From: Trichobilharzia szidati
Lineage: Eukaryota; Platyhelminthes; Trematoda; Strigeidida; Schistosomatidae
Assembly: GCA_944472155.2 (NCBI GenBank)
Contig: OX235273.1
Span: 3,135,204 to 3,199,203 of the forward strand
Length of the DNA: 64,000 nucleotides
Direction: 5' to 3'
A program made the translations under genes and the position numbers. A model generated the notes under the pieces. The model was not told the origin of the DNA. It saw nothing but the letters and a program-made list of their open reading frames with translations, and did not search any database. Positions 54,860 through 64,000 of the stretch are shown piece after piece (the first letter of the stretch is position 1; every line of letters starts with the position of its first letter).

Positions 54860-55255
54860 GAATAAAAAAATGTTGATCTTACATTGAAACATTTTATCAC
54901 AAATTTTGCTGGATAGGAGGTAATATGCATACCTCAACGGTTTCAGTTGAAAATGATGTTAGCGATTATGTGTAGCAGTCTACTCTCTAACGACGCCCTG
55001 AAGGAAGGCATCAGAGTCATCTATGTGTTAAACATTCTCACATGTGGAAAAAGAACGCATAGATTAAGCCGTTGTAAGTATATATTGATACATGACTAGC
55101 AAATTTTGTCTGCAACAAATATATTCTCTAAAATTCTACTTCACTCTACAAACGGTTGAAATGATGGAGATCACGTATCGTTCTTGTTTTCAAAAACGCC
55201 AATAAAGAGGAACTTATACGTTCACGACTGTTTTCTGCCGATTATCTTCAGCCAT
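54860..55255. other. No gene recognised
   Basis: No open frame over 60 codons apart from the edge of LINE-C. No recognised repeat. Confidence 0.35.
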
Positions 55256-55257
55256 AA

Positions 55258-55440
55258 TCTACTGTGGCACAGCGGTTAGGACTCTCGCCAACCATGCACA
55301 TGGTCCGAGGTTCGATCCCTTGCCGACGCACACCTGATATCTACTGTCGGCCTGCAAAATTTGGGCTACCGATATTACATGCTGAAAATTCTATAACTGT
55401 ACCATATTACTGTGTGGAATCAAGCTGTTATAAAAAATAT
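55258..55440 (+). mobile_element. SINE-2, 5'-shortened
   Basis: The head is cut to GTGGCACAGCGGTTAGGACT, the B box reads GAGGTTCGATCCCTTG, and the body (CACACCTGATATCTACTGTC, TTGGGCTACCGATATTAC) and tail (GAAAATTCTATAACTGTACC) are diverged. Confidence 0.82.
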
Positions 55441-55571
55441 ACTGTCAACCAAAAAATGCACCATATTTGAAATGATACAGTCACCCACCAGTGAGGACGT
55501 GATTACTCTCTGATGACCGATTGTTAACAGATCTAAGCTAGTTTTCACCTATACATAATGCTAAGTATATA

Positions 55572-55874
55572 GGTAACAACAGAAGACAAGGGCCAGGCAA
55601 CAGATCGTTTATTACGGAAAATCAACACATATTTATAGATTTTAATGTACATAAATGTTGATTATTGTTAGTAGAAAATACAGTCTTTTGATTGGTTGTT
55701 TCTCACAGAAAGTTAACCTTGCATCTCTTTGTGGCTGTGTCAGATCATCCATATGCTAACTGTGTCCGCCTACGCAAAGCCTCTGTTCTCATTTTCTCAC
55801 CACCAATACTGGGGACATAAAGATTGACGTCAATTACTGTCTACCAACTTTGGCTAGCAGCCAGCTCTCACCAC
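55572..55874 (-). mobile_element. Solo LTR with target duplication
   Basis: A 303-bp LTR reads GTGGTGAGAG...CTTCTGTTGTTACC on the - strand and is flanked by ATATA (55567-55571 and 55875-55879). It matches the LTRs at 62478 and 63407 (CGCCTACGCAAAG, GACGTCAATTACTG on +). A TATA-like AAATCTATAAATATG element and a CCGTAATAAACGATCTG poly(A) region lie near its 3' end. Confidence 0.87.
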
Positions 55875-55984
55875 ATATATACATTTCTTATAAATGTGCA
55901 TTTATGTGAAGGGTACGGGGTTTTACATGAAAATTCTTTTCTAACTGACTCTGTACCTAACCATCTTTTAGTATTATAGTAGAA

Positions 55985-56222
55985 TGCGTCGGTGGCACAG
56001 AGGTAGAATGCTCGCCAACCACACATGTGGTCCGGGGTCCGATCCTCGGCTGACGACGCAATCCTTTACCTCGATAAGCCTGTAATAAGACTGGTACAGA
56101 GGGAAGGTTGGGTGTAAGGCTAACAACCCCATCCTGTAAAAATAAACATCACTGCTCTTGAAACTGCAAAGCACTAGCTTGAAGTTGCCTATATTCCACT
56201 GGGAACATAAAGGAATAAATAA
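55985..56222 (+). mobile_element. SINE-1 copy
   Basis: The head ATGCGTCGGTGGCACAGAGG, B box region GGGGTCCGATCCTCGG (one change), the GGTTGGGTGTAAGGCTAACA body and the TATATTCCACTGGGAACATA tail with an A-rich end are present. Confidence 0.85.
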
Positions 56223-56234
56223 AATATAAATAAA

Positions 56235-56545
56235 TAGTATAACTCCTTTGAGTTGAGAGTGGAACATAAGGGATTAACAGCACACGATTTTATCCTACTC
56301 TCTGCAGTCCTCTTTGTCTAGTTCCACGACTGCCCATAGTCTCCCGGCTCCTCCTCACACGATCTCCTGCATGTCACCATCAGATCATAGCCCAACTCAT
56401 CTTTTTCAATTCCGATTCCACTCGACCGATGTCACTCAACGGTTTCCTTAGCATTTTTTCTACCTATCTCCATCTTATTCGGTATAATTATTGGGTAACA
56501 GGTTCTTGATAGGTTGGTTCCTGAAGTTCCTTATTTCTAATTCTT
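56235..56545 (-). mobile_element. RTE-B LINE, 3' fragment
   Basis: On + it begins TTTGAGTTGAGAGTGGAACA and includes GATCTCCTGCATGTCACC and ATTCCGATTCCACTCGACCG, as in the copies at 2330 and 40437 but diverged. It joins head-on to the opposite-strand RTE-B at 56546. Confidence 0.7.
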
Positions 56546-57312
56546 TCTGGTGAACATAGAACAGATGTGGTGATGAAGATTCCTGGCCAAAAGCGACAGC
56601 AGCACCAAAAACAACGGACAACAATCAGCAGAAATGGGAGAAACTGAATCTGAAAGAAACAACCTCCTTTATTCACCTACTGACCTAGGAAGCATCGTTT
56701 CAACTACACGCGGACTCAACTGATGAGGATATCAAAGCAGTGAGGATCGGGAAGGCAAGGCACGCCTTCATTACTCTCAGCAAGTCTGAGTGGAGATCAA
56801 CAGCAATCAGCATGAAAATGAAAATAAGATTCGATTTTTCAACTCCAAAATGAAGTCAGTCAGTGCTTTGCGTCGCGCCGCGTCAAGAACGGCACTTCGA
56901 ACAAACTACAGACCTTCATCAAACCCTGTCTTCACTCAATACATCGCCCAAGATCAGATGGCCGGCCAGAAAAGATCAGCAACAGGGATCACTGGGAGCG
57001 AACGAACTAACTCAGCAGGAACCAAATGTGCAACAAATATACAGGAAGAAAGGGAGTTAGGTGGATTGGCCATACTCTGAGAAAACAAACCATCATCAAG
57101 TGCTCGAGGGGAACCCGAATGGGAAGCGGCGAGTTAGTTGGTCATCAGTGCGAAGGTGACATGGAGGAAGAGGAGGCTATGTGAAGAGGAGATGAAAGCA
57201 TATGGGCAGACTTGGAGCCAGGTGAAAACTTTGAAAGAGGTGAGAACCGAACGCGATGGAGACGTGAGGCTGAAGCCCTATCTATGTTCCTCTAGGAACT
57301 AAAGGAAGATAA
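56546..57312 (+). mobile_element. RTE-B LINE, 5'-truncated (first of two in tandem)
   Basis: It covers the end of the RT and the C-terminal region (ENKIRFFNSKMKSVSA in frame 56790-57080) and the tail GAAGCCCTATCTATGTTCCT then (AAT)n. It begins GTGATGAAGATTCCTGGCCA, the same point at which the next copy begins (57340), so both were cut or primed at a similar site. Confidence 0.85.
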
Positions 57313-58098
57313 TAATAATAACATAGAGAAAACAGAGGTGATGAAGATTCCTGGGCAACACCACCAACAGCAACAACAACAGAAAACAATCAGCCAGCAT
57401 AAATGGAAGGAACCTGAAAGAAACAACCTCTTTTACCTACTTGAGAAGCATCGTTTCAACTACAGACCAACGGAACTGACGAGGATATCAAAGCAGCGAG
57501 GATCAGGAAAGCAAGACAAGCTTTCACTACTCTCAAGTCTGTGTGCAGGTCAACAGCACTCAGCATCAAAAATAACATCCGGATTTTCAACTCCAATGTG
57601 AAGTCAGTCAGTGCTACTTACTATACGGATCAGAGACTTGCACTGCGCGTCATAAAGAGCATCTCAAACAAACTACAGACCTTCATCAACAGCTAACTGT
57701 CTTCGCTCAATACTCAAGATCAGATGGCAGGTCAGAAAAGATCAGCAACAGGGATCTCTGGCAATGAGCGAACCAACACAGCAGGAACCGATTGTGAAAC
57801 AAATAAGCAGGAAGAAATGGAGGTGGATTGGCTGGCCATACTCTGAGGAAACCATCAAGTGACATCACTAGACAAGCCATTGCTCGAGTGGAACCCGAAA
57901 GGGAAGTGGCGAGTTTGTCGTCAGTGCGAGGGTGACATGGAAGAGGAGGTCATGTGAAGAGGAGATGAAAGCGTGTGGGCAGACTTGGAGCCAAGTGAAG
58001 ACTCCAGCAGAGAAGCGAACGCAATGGAGACGTGCACGGCTGAAGCCCTATCTATGTTCCTCTAGGAATTAAAGGAAACAATAATAATAATAAAAATA
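57313..58098 (+). mobile_element. RTE-B LINE, 5'-truncated (second of two in tandem)
   Basis: It starts with AACATAGAGAAAACAGAGGTGA, carries KITSGFSTPM / RITDLHCAS-like pieces in several frames, and ends GGAATTAAAGGAAACAATAA then (TAA)n. It is less diverged than its neighbour from the copies at 21366 and 49013. Confidence 0.85.
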
Positions 58099-58570
58099 AA
58101 TTCTTTCTGGTCAGCTATCTGATATAGAAGGAATTTAATCATCTTAATAATAAAATTTATTGTTTATTTACATATTCGTGAATTAGATAGAATATTCATT
58201 ATTCCAGCTGATTAGAGAATGAGTGTGTTTGATCAAATGAACTGATATGAATCAATCTTATCGTGTGCGTGTGTATGTGCGTGTGCGTGTTTGTATGTGT
58301 GTTCATCAAGTAGGGTTGGATATATATACAAACATGCACATACATGTGAATGACTTCATTAGCATATATGAAATTGGTTTGTTTTTGTGTTGTTGTTGTT
58401 TTTTTCTTTCTGCAGATGTTCTTTTTTTGTTGGTATTATCGATCATTATATATTAGAGGATTCCATGAGTTTTTTTCTCAACATGATGTTGTCTTCATCA
58501 TCGGATATTTTTCTCTTCATATTTTTTGTTGTTGTTTTTTGTCACTAACTGATATCGATTAGTATAACAA
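58099..58570. other. No gene recognised
   Basis: A GTGTGCGTGTGTATGTGCGTG-type run lies at about 58262-58300 and a GTTGTTGTT run at 58396. No gene is supported. Confidence 0.35.
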
Positions 58571-58574
58571 AGAA

Positions 58575-59245
58575 TGTATTATTATTATTATTGTTCCCTT
58601 GGGTTCCTAGTGGAACATAGGGCTTCAACTGCACGCCTCCACTTGCTTCTCTCTTCTGCTGTACTTTTCACCTGCATCCATGTTAATCCATACTGTTTCA
58701 GTTCATCTTCACACGATCTCCTCCATGTCACCCTTGCACTGACGTCCCACTACTCACCGCTTCCCTTTCGGGTTCCACTCGAGCGTTGGCCTGACGCGCG
58801 ATGTCACCCAGTGGCCTCCTCAGCGAGTGAGTGTCCAATCCATCTCCACTTTCTCCTGCATATTTGTTGGGCGATTGTTTTGTTCTTGTTTTGTTTGTTC
58901 CCATAGTTTCTTGTTGGTTCTTGTTCTTTCCGGCCATCTGATCTTCAGTATAGAGCGAAGACAGTTAGTTGTTGATGAAGGTCTGCAACAGGCTGTTGGA
59001 AATATTCCTTGTGACCCACCAAGTTTCTGATCCGCATAGAAGAACTGACTGACTTGACGTTTGTATTGAAAATCCGAATCATTTTGTTGTTGATGCTGAG
59101 TCGAGTGACGAAGATTTCCAGATTGGTTTCAGGTTGATGAATGTGTTTCTCGCCTTCCCGATTGTCGTCTCGATTTGACATCCTCGTTCGTCCGTTCTTC
59201 CTGTAGTTGAGACAATGCTCCCTAGATAAGTGAAAGAAGTAAGGA
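58575..59245 (-). mobile_element. RTE-B LINE, 3' part
   Basis: It has an (ATT)n tail, the TGGGTTCCTAGTGGAACATA end and the C-terminal frame 59181-58945 (NNKMIRIFNTNVKSVSSSMR). It is the closest relative of the copy at 2330 and belongs to the same subfamily. Confidence 0.87.
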
Positions 59246-59500
59246 GCATTGTCTCACCTCGCCTAGATTACTAGGTCACTAGTATTCTAGCCGGTCCCAA
59301 GCCAGGATAAAGAGGGAGGGTTGGGGCGTGGTGCTAGCAACTCCACCCCCAAAACTTAACCAAATTGCTACTAAAACTTCAACGCACAAATAACAAAGAA
59401 TGACGGCTTGATAACTCTTATGTGCCACTTTGTGATTGACTCATTGAGCACCTAAAAGGCTGGTTACTTATATTGCATGACTGACTGTTAGCTTGTTCAT
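59246..59500. other. SINE-like remnant and spacer
   Basis: The part 59300-59390 (GATAAAGAGGGAGGGTTGGG, GGTGCTAGCAACTCCACCCC) resembles the SINE-1 body, but head and tail cannot be recognised. The rest holds nothing supported. Confidence 0.4.
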
Positions 59501-59575
59501 TTGTTATTCATTATAATAAAGGTGCTTTTGTATTTCCCAATGAATGAATGAAAAACAAAACGATATTGCTGTTTT

Positions 59576-59624
59576 TACTGACGTTTCGCTATTTAATGCT
59601 GCTGCTAATAGCTTTATCAAAGTA
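59576..59624 (-). ncRNA. Hammerhead-like fold in PLE terminal repeat
   Basis: On the - strand: TACT (helix I), TTGATAA (core), extra A, GCTATT (helix II), AGCAGCAGCATTA loop, AATAGC (helix II), GAAACGTC (core and GUC site) and AGTA (helix I). Core position 3 is U and position 8 is A instead of C and G. The same arrangement recurs at 63162-63210 and, with changes, at 22388-22438 and 20642-20687. Confidence 0.55.
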
Positions 59625-60173
59625 TTATTGATAACGTATCCGAAGTCCCTTTGTACGATATTGAGGGACTCTGTGTAGTGCTGTGAAGCATTCATGTGGG
59701 GGTGCTCGATGTCCAGAGATGACAAGGTGATCGAGGATCGAGCTGTTGCTATTCTTCTTTTCTCCTTTGGATAACCAAGCTGGGCAGTGTTCCAGAATAC
59801 GTTTGTGGACTTGACGCTGCGTACAGCCAATATACTTTGCTCCACACGAGCAAGTAAATTGATAAATACACATTGAGGTGGCCAAAAGCGGTATCTTGTC
59901 CTTAGCGTTAGACTGGATTAACTGTCTGCAGGAGAATGTGATACGTAGAGTGACTGTTGGAAATGTCTTCTTCAGACATTTAGAAAGGCGGTTTCTGAGA
60001 ATTTCCGCTGCGACATCACCTTTGAATTCTAGGTTCATGAAGAGAGTCTTCTTAGGAACCGTTGCGATGTTTGACACCGGAGGCTTCTCCTTCATGTTTT
60101 TGTCAATAAATCTTGGTGGATGCCCATTCTCTAGTAGGGTTTTACGTAATAAATTTAATTCTTTCTCTACCAT
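59625..60173 (-). pseudogene. PLE GIY-YIG endonuclease domain
   Basis: The segment encodes MVEKELNLLRKTLLENGHPP, a linker with LRNRLSKCLKKTFPTVTLRI, and then IYQFTCSCGAKYIGCTQRQV followed by HKRILEHCPAWL, the GIY-YIG nuclease start with the conserved Y..G..R pattern. In PLEs this domain cuts the target for reverse transcription. It is in the same frame as the RT part upstream and separated from it by the TAG at 60180-60182. Confidence 0.88.
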
Positions 60174-60371
60174 GTCTTCCTAGCAGATTTTTCTAATCCT
60201 TGAACACAATGTGCGTACCAGGTTCCTCTTTCGGATTAGTGGGACAAAGCTCTGGAAGTTGATAAACTGTCTAGTCCATGTTGGCTTGCGGTATATTGAT
60301 CTTTGGATAGTACAGTCGTGTCTTCTGGTAAGTAGTACATCAAGGAATGGAAATGCGTTGTTCGATTCGCG

Positions 60372-60947
60372 TTATAAGGTGAAACTTATTGATGGATGCG
60401 CTGCGTTGAAGGTTTTGAGGAGAGAATTTAAATCACCATTTTCATCACATATTATAAACGTATCATCTACGTATCTCTTGTATAAGTGCAGTTGACTTAT
60501 CAAGGGATCCAGGATGTTGTTTTCAAGACTCGCTATGAAGCAGTCGGCTAGGAGTGGACCGAGAGGAGACCCCATGGCTACCCCATCTTTCTGTACATAG
60601 AACTTTTCATTGAATTTGAACTGGATATTGAACTCACATCTGAGAAGAAGTTCCTTCAGGTAGTTTATTGGGAGAGGAACTTCTAGGTTGTTGGTTTCGA
60701 TGTAATTACAAATGAAGCATATTATTTCAGTTAGGGGGATGCTTGTGAATAGAGAGACGACATCTAGTGAGATCATTTGTCTTTCAGACACGTTGACATC
60801 CTTCACTGAGTCGATGAAGTCAAATGTATCTCTGAGGCTACATTTTGTCATATGTCTTTTAACTGGTTCGAGGATATCAGCTAGCCACTTCGCGATTTGG
60901 TGATATGGTGAGTTATTGATAAACCAGAATTTACAAAATCTCAGCAT
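60372..60947 (-). pseudogene. PLE reverse-transcriptase domain
   Basis: The 191-codon frame starts MLRFCKFWFINNSPYHQIAK. It includes MISLDVVSLFTSIPLTEI (motif A area, with the aspartate in SLDVVSLFT), KDGVAMGSPLGPLLADCFIA (motif B) and YKRYVDDTFIICDENG (YVDD, motif C). All three catalytic aspartates are present. It ends at a TAA (60372-60374) in an otherwise continuous frame. PLE reverse transcriptases are related to telomerase and differ from those of LINEs. Confidence 0.9.
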
Positions 60948-61042
60948 ATATATGACAAAGAGTTAAGGGGTGAGAAAATAGACTTAAGTCAAGTTAAAAG
61001 GACATATTGAAAGGTAAAATAATAATGAATATCACTGAACCA

Positions 61043-62455
61043 AATAACAAAGATAATATTACCGAAAGTCTTGATATCATTTCCAGTCTCTACTAGAATC
61101 AGATACAACGCTATCACAAAGATGTCCACTGGACACCAGTGAAATAATTAAGAGCTTAAAATTCTGTCTAGAAAGTAATTATTTTAGATTTAAAGGGAGT
61201 TTATAGACAGACAAATGGTGTTGCTATGGGTTCACCTGTCTCCCCGATAGTCGCCGACCTTTACATGAATAGATTCCAAGATAACATCTTTTCAAGCATA
61301 CTCACTCCTAAAATATGGTTAAGATATTTAGATAACACTTTTGTAGTACTAAAACGAGATCTACACAATTCATTTCTGGAGAAAATAAACTGTGTATCCC
61401 CCAGAATCCAGTTCACTTCAGAAGCAGGATCAGACGTCGGTGAACTACGATTTCTAGACTGCCTAGTTAAGAGGAAGGAAAACGGACATTTTAGTATATC
61501 CATATTCAGGAAGAAAACCCACTCCAAGAAATATTTAGACTTCAAGTCATCACACCCCATCAGCGCAAAGATTTCAGTTGTTTCAAGTCTTCTTAGACGA
61601 GCACACTCTCTGATATTAATGGATGAGAAAGAAAAAGAAATATCAAACATTACTGAAACTCTCAAGCAAAACAACTACGCAAGGGACTTCATTCACAAAA
61701 TCAACACAGACATTAAGTATGGCCGAAAACGCATTCCGAAAACATGGACCTCAACAGTCGTCATTCCATATAGAGCAGCGACGTCAGATGATATCAGAAG
61801 AGTACTCAATCAGCTCGACATTAGAGTTTTCCTCAAAACATCAGACACACTACGAAACAACCTTGTCCATATAAAAGACCAGATCCCTAAAGATTCTCTA
61901 TCTAATTGTGTCTATAAAATAAAATGGTTTGAATGTGATGCGATATACATCGGATAAACATCTCGAGAAATCAAAATCAGAAGAAATGAACACCATAGAG
62001 CCGAGTCTGTTCGACCACCAAGAAATCCGGTTGAACTAGAAAAACTTGAAAAATCATCAGCCATAGGTCTACACGCTATAGAATTAGGTCACAAAATTGA
62101 TTTTGACAATATTGAAATAATCCAGGAAAGCATTTCAGAAATCACAAAGAACGTCTAATATCATCAGAAGCACTTCATATCAAGTGGAATCCAAATTGTC
62201 TGAATAGGAATGATGGACTAAAACAGAATCTGACCTGGTTGCAACACCTCTCTCCGCGATGAAGTGACAAAATCAACACGAATGTGATATGCAAGTTCAC
62301 AATGTAAACACACACTGTCTTTGTAATTTTAAACATTGATCAAATCCAACAATCTACACTTGGTTGGTTTTGTTATCTTTACCAACTGACCAACTTGACA
62401 ACGAAGAATGCCCCAAGACTAAGGAACGATGATCAAGTTAGTAAACTTTGTTTTG
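61043..62455 (+). mobile_element. Second-family Penelope-like element, 5'-truncated
   Basis: The frame 61226-61957 encodes MGSPVSPIVADLYMNRFQDN (RT motif B), IWLRYLDNTFVVLKRDLH (motif C), ELRFLDCLVKRKENGHFSIS, IFRKKTHSKKYLDFKSSHP and KWFECDAIYIG, where a stop (61955-61957) cuts the GIY-YIG domain. The motif C reads YLDN rather than YLDD/YVDD, so a catalytic aspartate is lost. The downstream region matches 20860-21340. It lies on the opposite strand, between the inverted ends of the outer PLE. Confidence 0.88.
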
Positions 62456-62477
62456 GTATCATAACAGATGTACTATT

Positions 62478-62761
62478 GTGGTGAGAGCTGTTTAGTAGCC
62501 AAATTGGTAGACAGTAATTTACGTCAATGTTTACGTTCCCAAGATTTGTCGTGAGAAAATATGAACAAAGACTGATTCAAAACCGACCACAGCAGACTTT
62601 GCGTAGGCGGATACACTTAACATATAGATGATCTGACATTCAAGAAACAGTCACAAAGAGATGAAAGATTAACTTTAAGTGAGAAACAATTAATCAGAAG
62701 ACTGTGTTTGTTTGCTTAACTAATCTATAATAATGTACATGAAAATATATAAATATGCTTT
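62478..62761 (+). mobile_element. LTR, 3'-truncated
   Basis: It starts TGTGGTGAGAGCTG and matches the LTRs at 55572 and 63407 (GTAGACAGTAATTTACGTCA, TGCGTAGGCGGATACAC, AAATATATAAATATGC). The 3' end is cut where the HH-SINE begins (62762). Confidence 0.82.
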
Positions 62762-62968
62762 GATTAGTAATGTTTTACGAGTTGATAGTTACAAGGCAAG
62801 CTCGTTTACCATTCAGCCACCGGAAGGTCCTGGGTTCCAATCCCAGTGGGTGCGTACTGCCGATGATTCCCAAACTAGGATGAAACAGCAGCTGCCCAGT
62901 ACTCCCTGGTTTTCAATGGTTCTCTAACTGATATCAGTCCGTGATCAACTCGTAAAACATTACTAATC
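62762..62968 (+). mobile_element. HH-SINE bracketed by a perfect 25-bp inverted repeat
   Basis: The tRNA-like part (CAAGGCAAGCTCGTTTACCA; B box GGGTTCCAATCCCAG) is followed by GTGCGTACTGCCGATGATTC, CCAAACTAGGATGAAACAG and the body. Both core boxes are mutated. Segments 62762-62786 and 62944-62968 are exact reverse complements of each other over 25 bp. Confidence 0.78.
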
Positions 62969-62988
62969 CTTACAAACGAAACTATAGA

Positions 62989-63074
62989 AAATTAGTGATC
63001 TTCATTGTTATTTTAACTTTCAATATGTCCTTTTAACTTGACCTAAGTCTATTTTCTCACCCCTTAACTCTTTG

Positions 63075-63117
<43 letters not shown>

Positions 63118-63285
63118 TATATATATATGCTGAGATTTTGTAAATTCTGGTTTAATAATACTACTTTGATAAAGCTATTAGCAGCAGCATTAAATAGCGA
63201 AACGTCAGTAAAAGCAGCAATATCGTTTTGTTTTTCATTCATTCATTGGGAAATACAAGAAAACCTTTATTATAATGAATGTCAT
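62989..63285 (+). mobile_element. PLE 5' UTR plus terminal repeat, inverted to 59505-61042
   Basis: The 62989-63127 part is the reverse complement of 60948-61042 with an (AT)n expansion (about 63077-63126). The 63128-63285 part starts ATGCTGAGATTTTGTAAATT, skips the coding body and passes into the hammerhead-like fold and the TTCATTCATTGGGAAATAC end. It mirrors the outer PLE at 59505-59650. Confidence 0.85.
63162..63210 (+). ncRNA. Hammerhead-like fold in PLE terminal repeat
   Basis: It is identical in layout to 59576-59624: TACT, TTGATAA, A, GCTATT, loop, AATAGC, GAAACGTC and AGTA. Both helices are perfect. Activity is unproven. Confidence 0.55.
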
Positions 63286-63406
63286 ATATCCAATGCCCAA
63301 ATTTTTTTAAACCGTTAAAAGTGAACTTGGTTTGGATAGATATAACTTAACTTGATCTTGTATCAATTTTAATTGAGTCCTACTCACTCCTGTCAGTTAC
63401 TGTATT

Positions 63407-63694
63407 GTGGTGAGAGCTGGCTGCTAGCCAAAGTTGGTAGACAGTAATTGACGTCAATGTTTATGTCCCCAATATTGGTGGTGAGAAAATGAGAACAAAG
63501 GCCTTGCGTAGGCGGATACAGTTAGCATATGGATGATCTGAACAGCCACAAAGAGATGCAAGGTTAACTTTCTGTGAGAAACAACCAATCAAAAGACTGT
63601 ATTTTCTACTAACAATAATCTACAATAATGTACATTAATATCTATAAATATGTGTTGATTTTCCTTAATAAACTATCTGTTGCCTGGCCCTTGG
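63407..63694 (+). mobile_element. LTR, 3'-truncated
   Basis: It starts GTGGTGAGAGCTGGCTGCTA and runs through GACGTCAATGTTTATG, TATCTATAAATATGTG (TATA-like) and TTCCTTAATAAACTATCTG (poly(A) region) to CTGGCCCTTGG. The last ~20 bp seen in the complete LTRs are replaced by a LINE-like 3' end. Confidence 0.84.
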
Positions 63695-63697
63695 CAA

Positions 63698-63785
63698 ATA
63701 ATAATAATAACAATATACTTTATTCCAAAAACAGTACTTATAATACAGAATGGAATTCTCAGCATTTGTCACAATACTGCATCTG
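63698..63785 (-). mobile_element. LINE-like 3' end (same type as in 51306-52020)
   Basis: On + it reads (AAT)n, then ACTTTATTCCAAAAACAGTA and AATGGAATTCTCAGCATTTG, the reverse complement of the 3' end found in both arms at 51306-52020. It is the sequence that the SINE-2 tail resembles. Confidence 0.7.
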
Positions 63786-64000
63786 ATTTATTCAAAATAT
63801 ATACTCAAAATTAAAACAAAATTAACCAGAGGAAATTGTCCACATTTACGGTTTAAAGTCAAATATATTCCAAGTAAAAAATGAGAATAATAATAATAAC
63901 AGTGGGTTCGTTTCAAACAGTACTGCCGATTCAGTTTGGAAATTTTAGCATGTTATAGATTATTGAATCTAATGTTCTGTTGATATAGCAGCATGGTGAG
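63786..64000. other. End of window, no gene recognised
   Basis: AT-rich sequence with an (AAT)n run at about 63886-63900. The last bases, CATGGTGAG, could be the start of another LTR of the TGGTGAGAG type, but too little is visible. Confidence 0.3.

Larger units (their letters stand above)
59505..61042 (-). mobile_element. Penelope-like element, nearly complete
   Basis: On the - strand, 5' UTR 61042-60948, the RT-endonuclease frame 60947-59625 and the terminal repeat to 59505. The frame is open apart from two in-frame stops (60372-60374 and 60180-60182). The terminal repeat carries a hammerhead-like fold. A matching inverted terminal repeat and 5' UTR lies at 62989-63285, so the outer element is flanked by inverted repeats. 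Confidence 0.9.

Noticed and set aside
63077..63126. (AT)n tract as a replication origin or regulatory element
   Set aside because: It is a simple dinucleotide expansion inside a PLE 5' UTR; the mirror copy at 60948 has only a short ATATAT.
1..64000. CRISPR arrays, operons or bacterial promoters
   Set aside because: The DNA is eukaryotic with introns and retroelements; the repeats are not regularly spaced with unique spacers.

Overview
The window looks like nuclear DNA of a blood fluke (a schistosome or close trematode relative). It is AT-rich and packed with decayed retroelements typical of that group: RTE-like LINEs, Penelope-like elements (PLEs), tRNA-derived SINEs, a SINE carrying a hammerhead-like motif, a Merlin DNA transposon and solo LTRs. 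The species cannot be fixed from sequence alone.

One host gene can be supported, on the + strand from about 28068 to 41075, with a probable 3' UTR to about 43090. Four exons join in phase across consensus GT/AG junctions (28068-28221, 33369-33456, 35493-37429, 40984-41075) and give a 756-residue C-terminal product. Exons 1 and 2 carry the conserved N-terminal block of the ZNF608/ZNF609/Scribbler (brakeless) family, with GPCEPGT and RNYMGTLLD motifs. Exon 3 is long, mostly low-complexity, and encodes one C2H2 zinc finger. Upstream exons were not found; the first 28 kb may be an upstream intron or intergenic DNA.

Nearly everything else is repeats. LINE-A: about 20 5'-truncated copies on both strands, sharing a 3' tail that ends in a tetranucleotide run. 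RTE-B: about 12 copies with RT fragments and an (AAT)n tail. LINE-C: two internally deleted copies, one nested in LINE-A with a 9-bp target duplication. SINE-1 and SINE-2: one tRNA-like head with two different tails, each resembling a different LINE 3' end. HH-SINE: tRNA-like head plus hammerhead-like core. A third tRNA-like SINE forms long palindromes. Merlin: one copy with an 8-bp target duplication and a transposase remnant, plus a short MITE relative. LTRs: five, two with clean target duplications. PLEs: RT and GIY-YIG endonuclease remnants at 20.6-21.4, 33.9-35.1 and 59.5-63.3 kb.

The most interesting signals are (i) short hammerhead-like folds at the ends of two PLE families, where the core 3-8 base pair appears as U-A in one family and A-U in the other; (ii) 5'-inverted PLE insertions; (iii) SINEs whose tails seem borrowed from two LINEs; and (iv) a Merlin insertion whose empty site restores the interrupted LINE reading frame.
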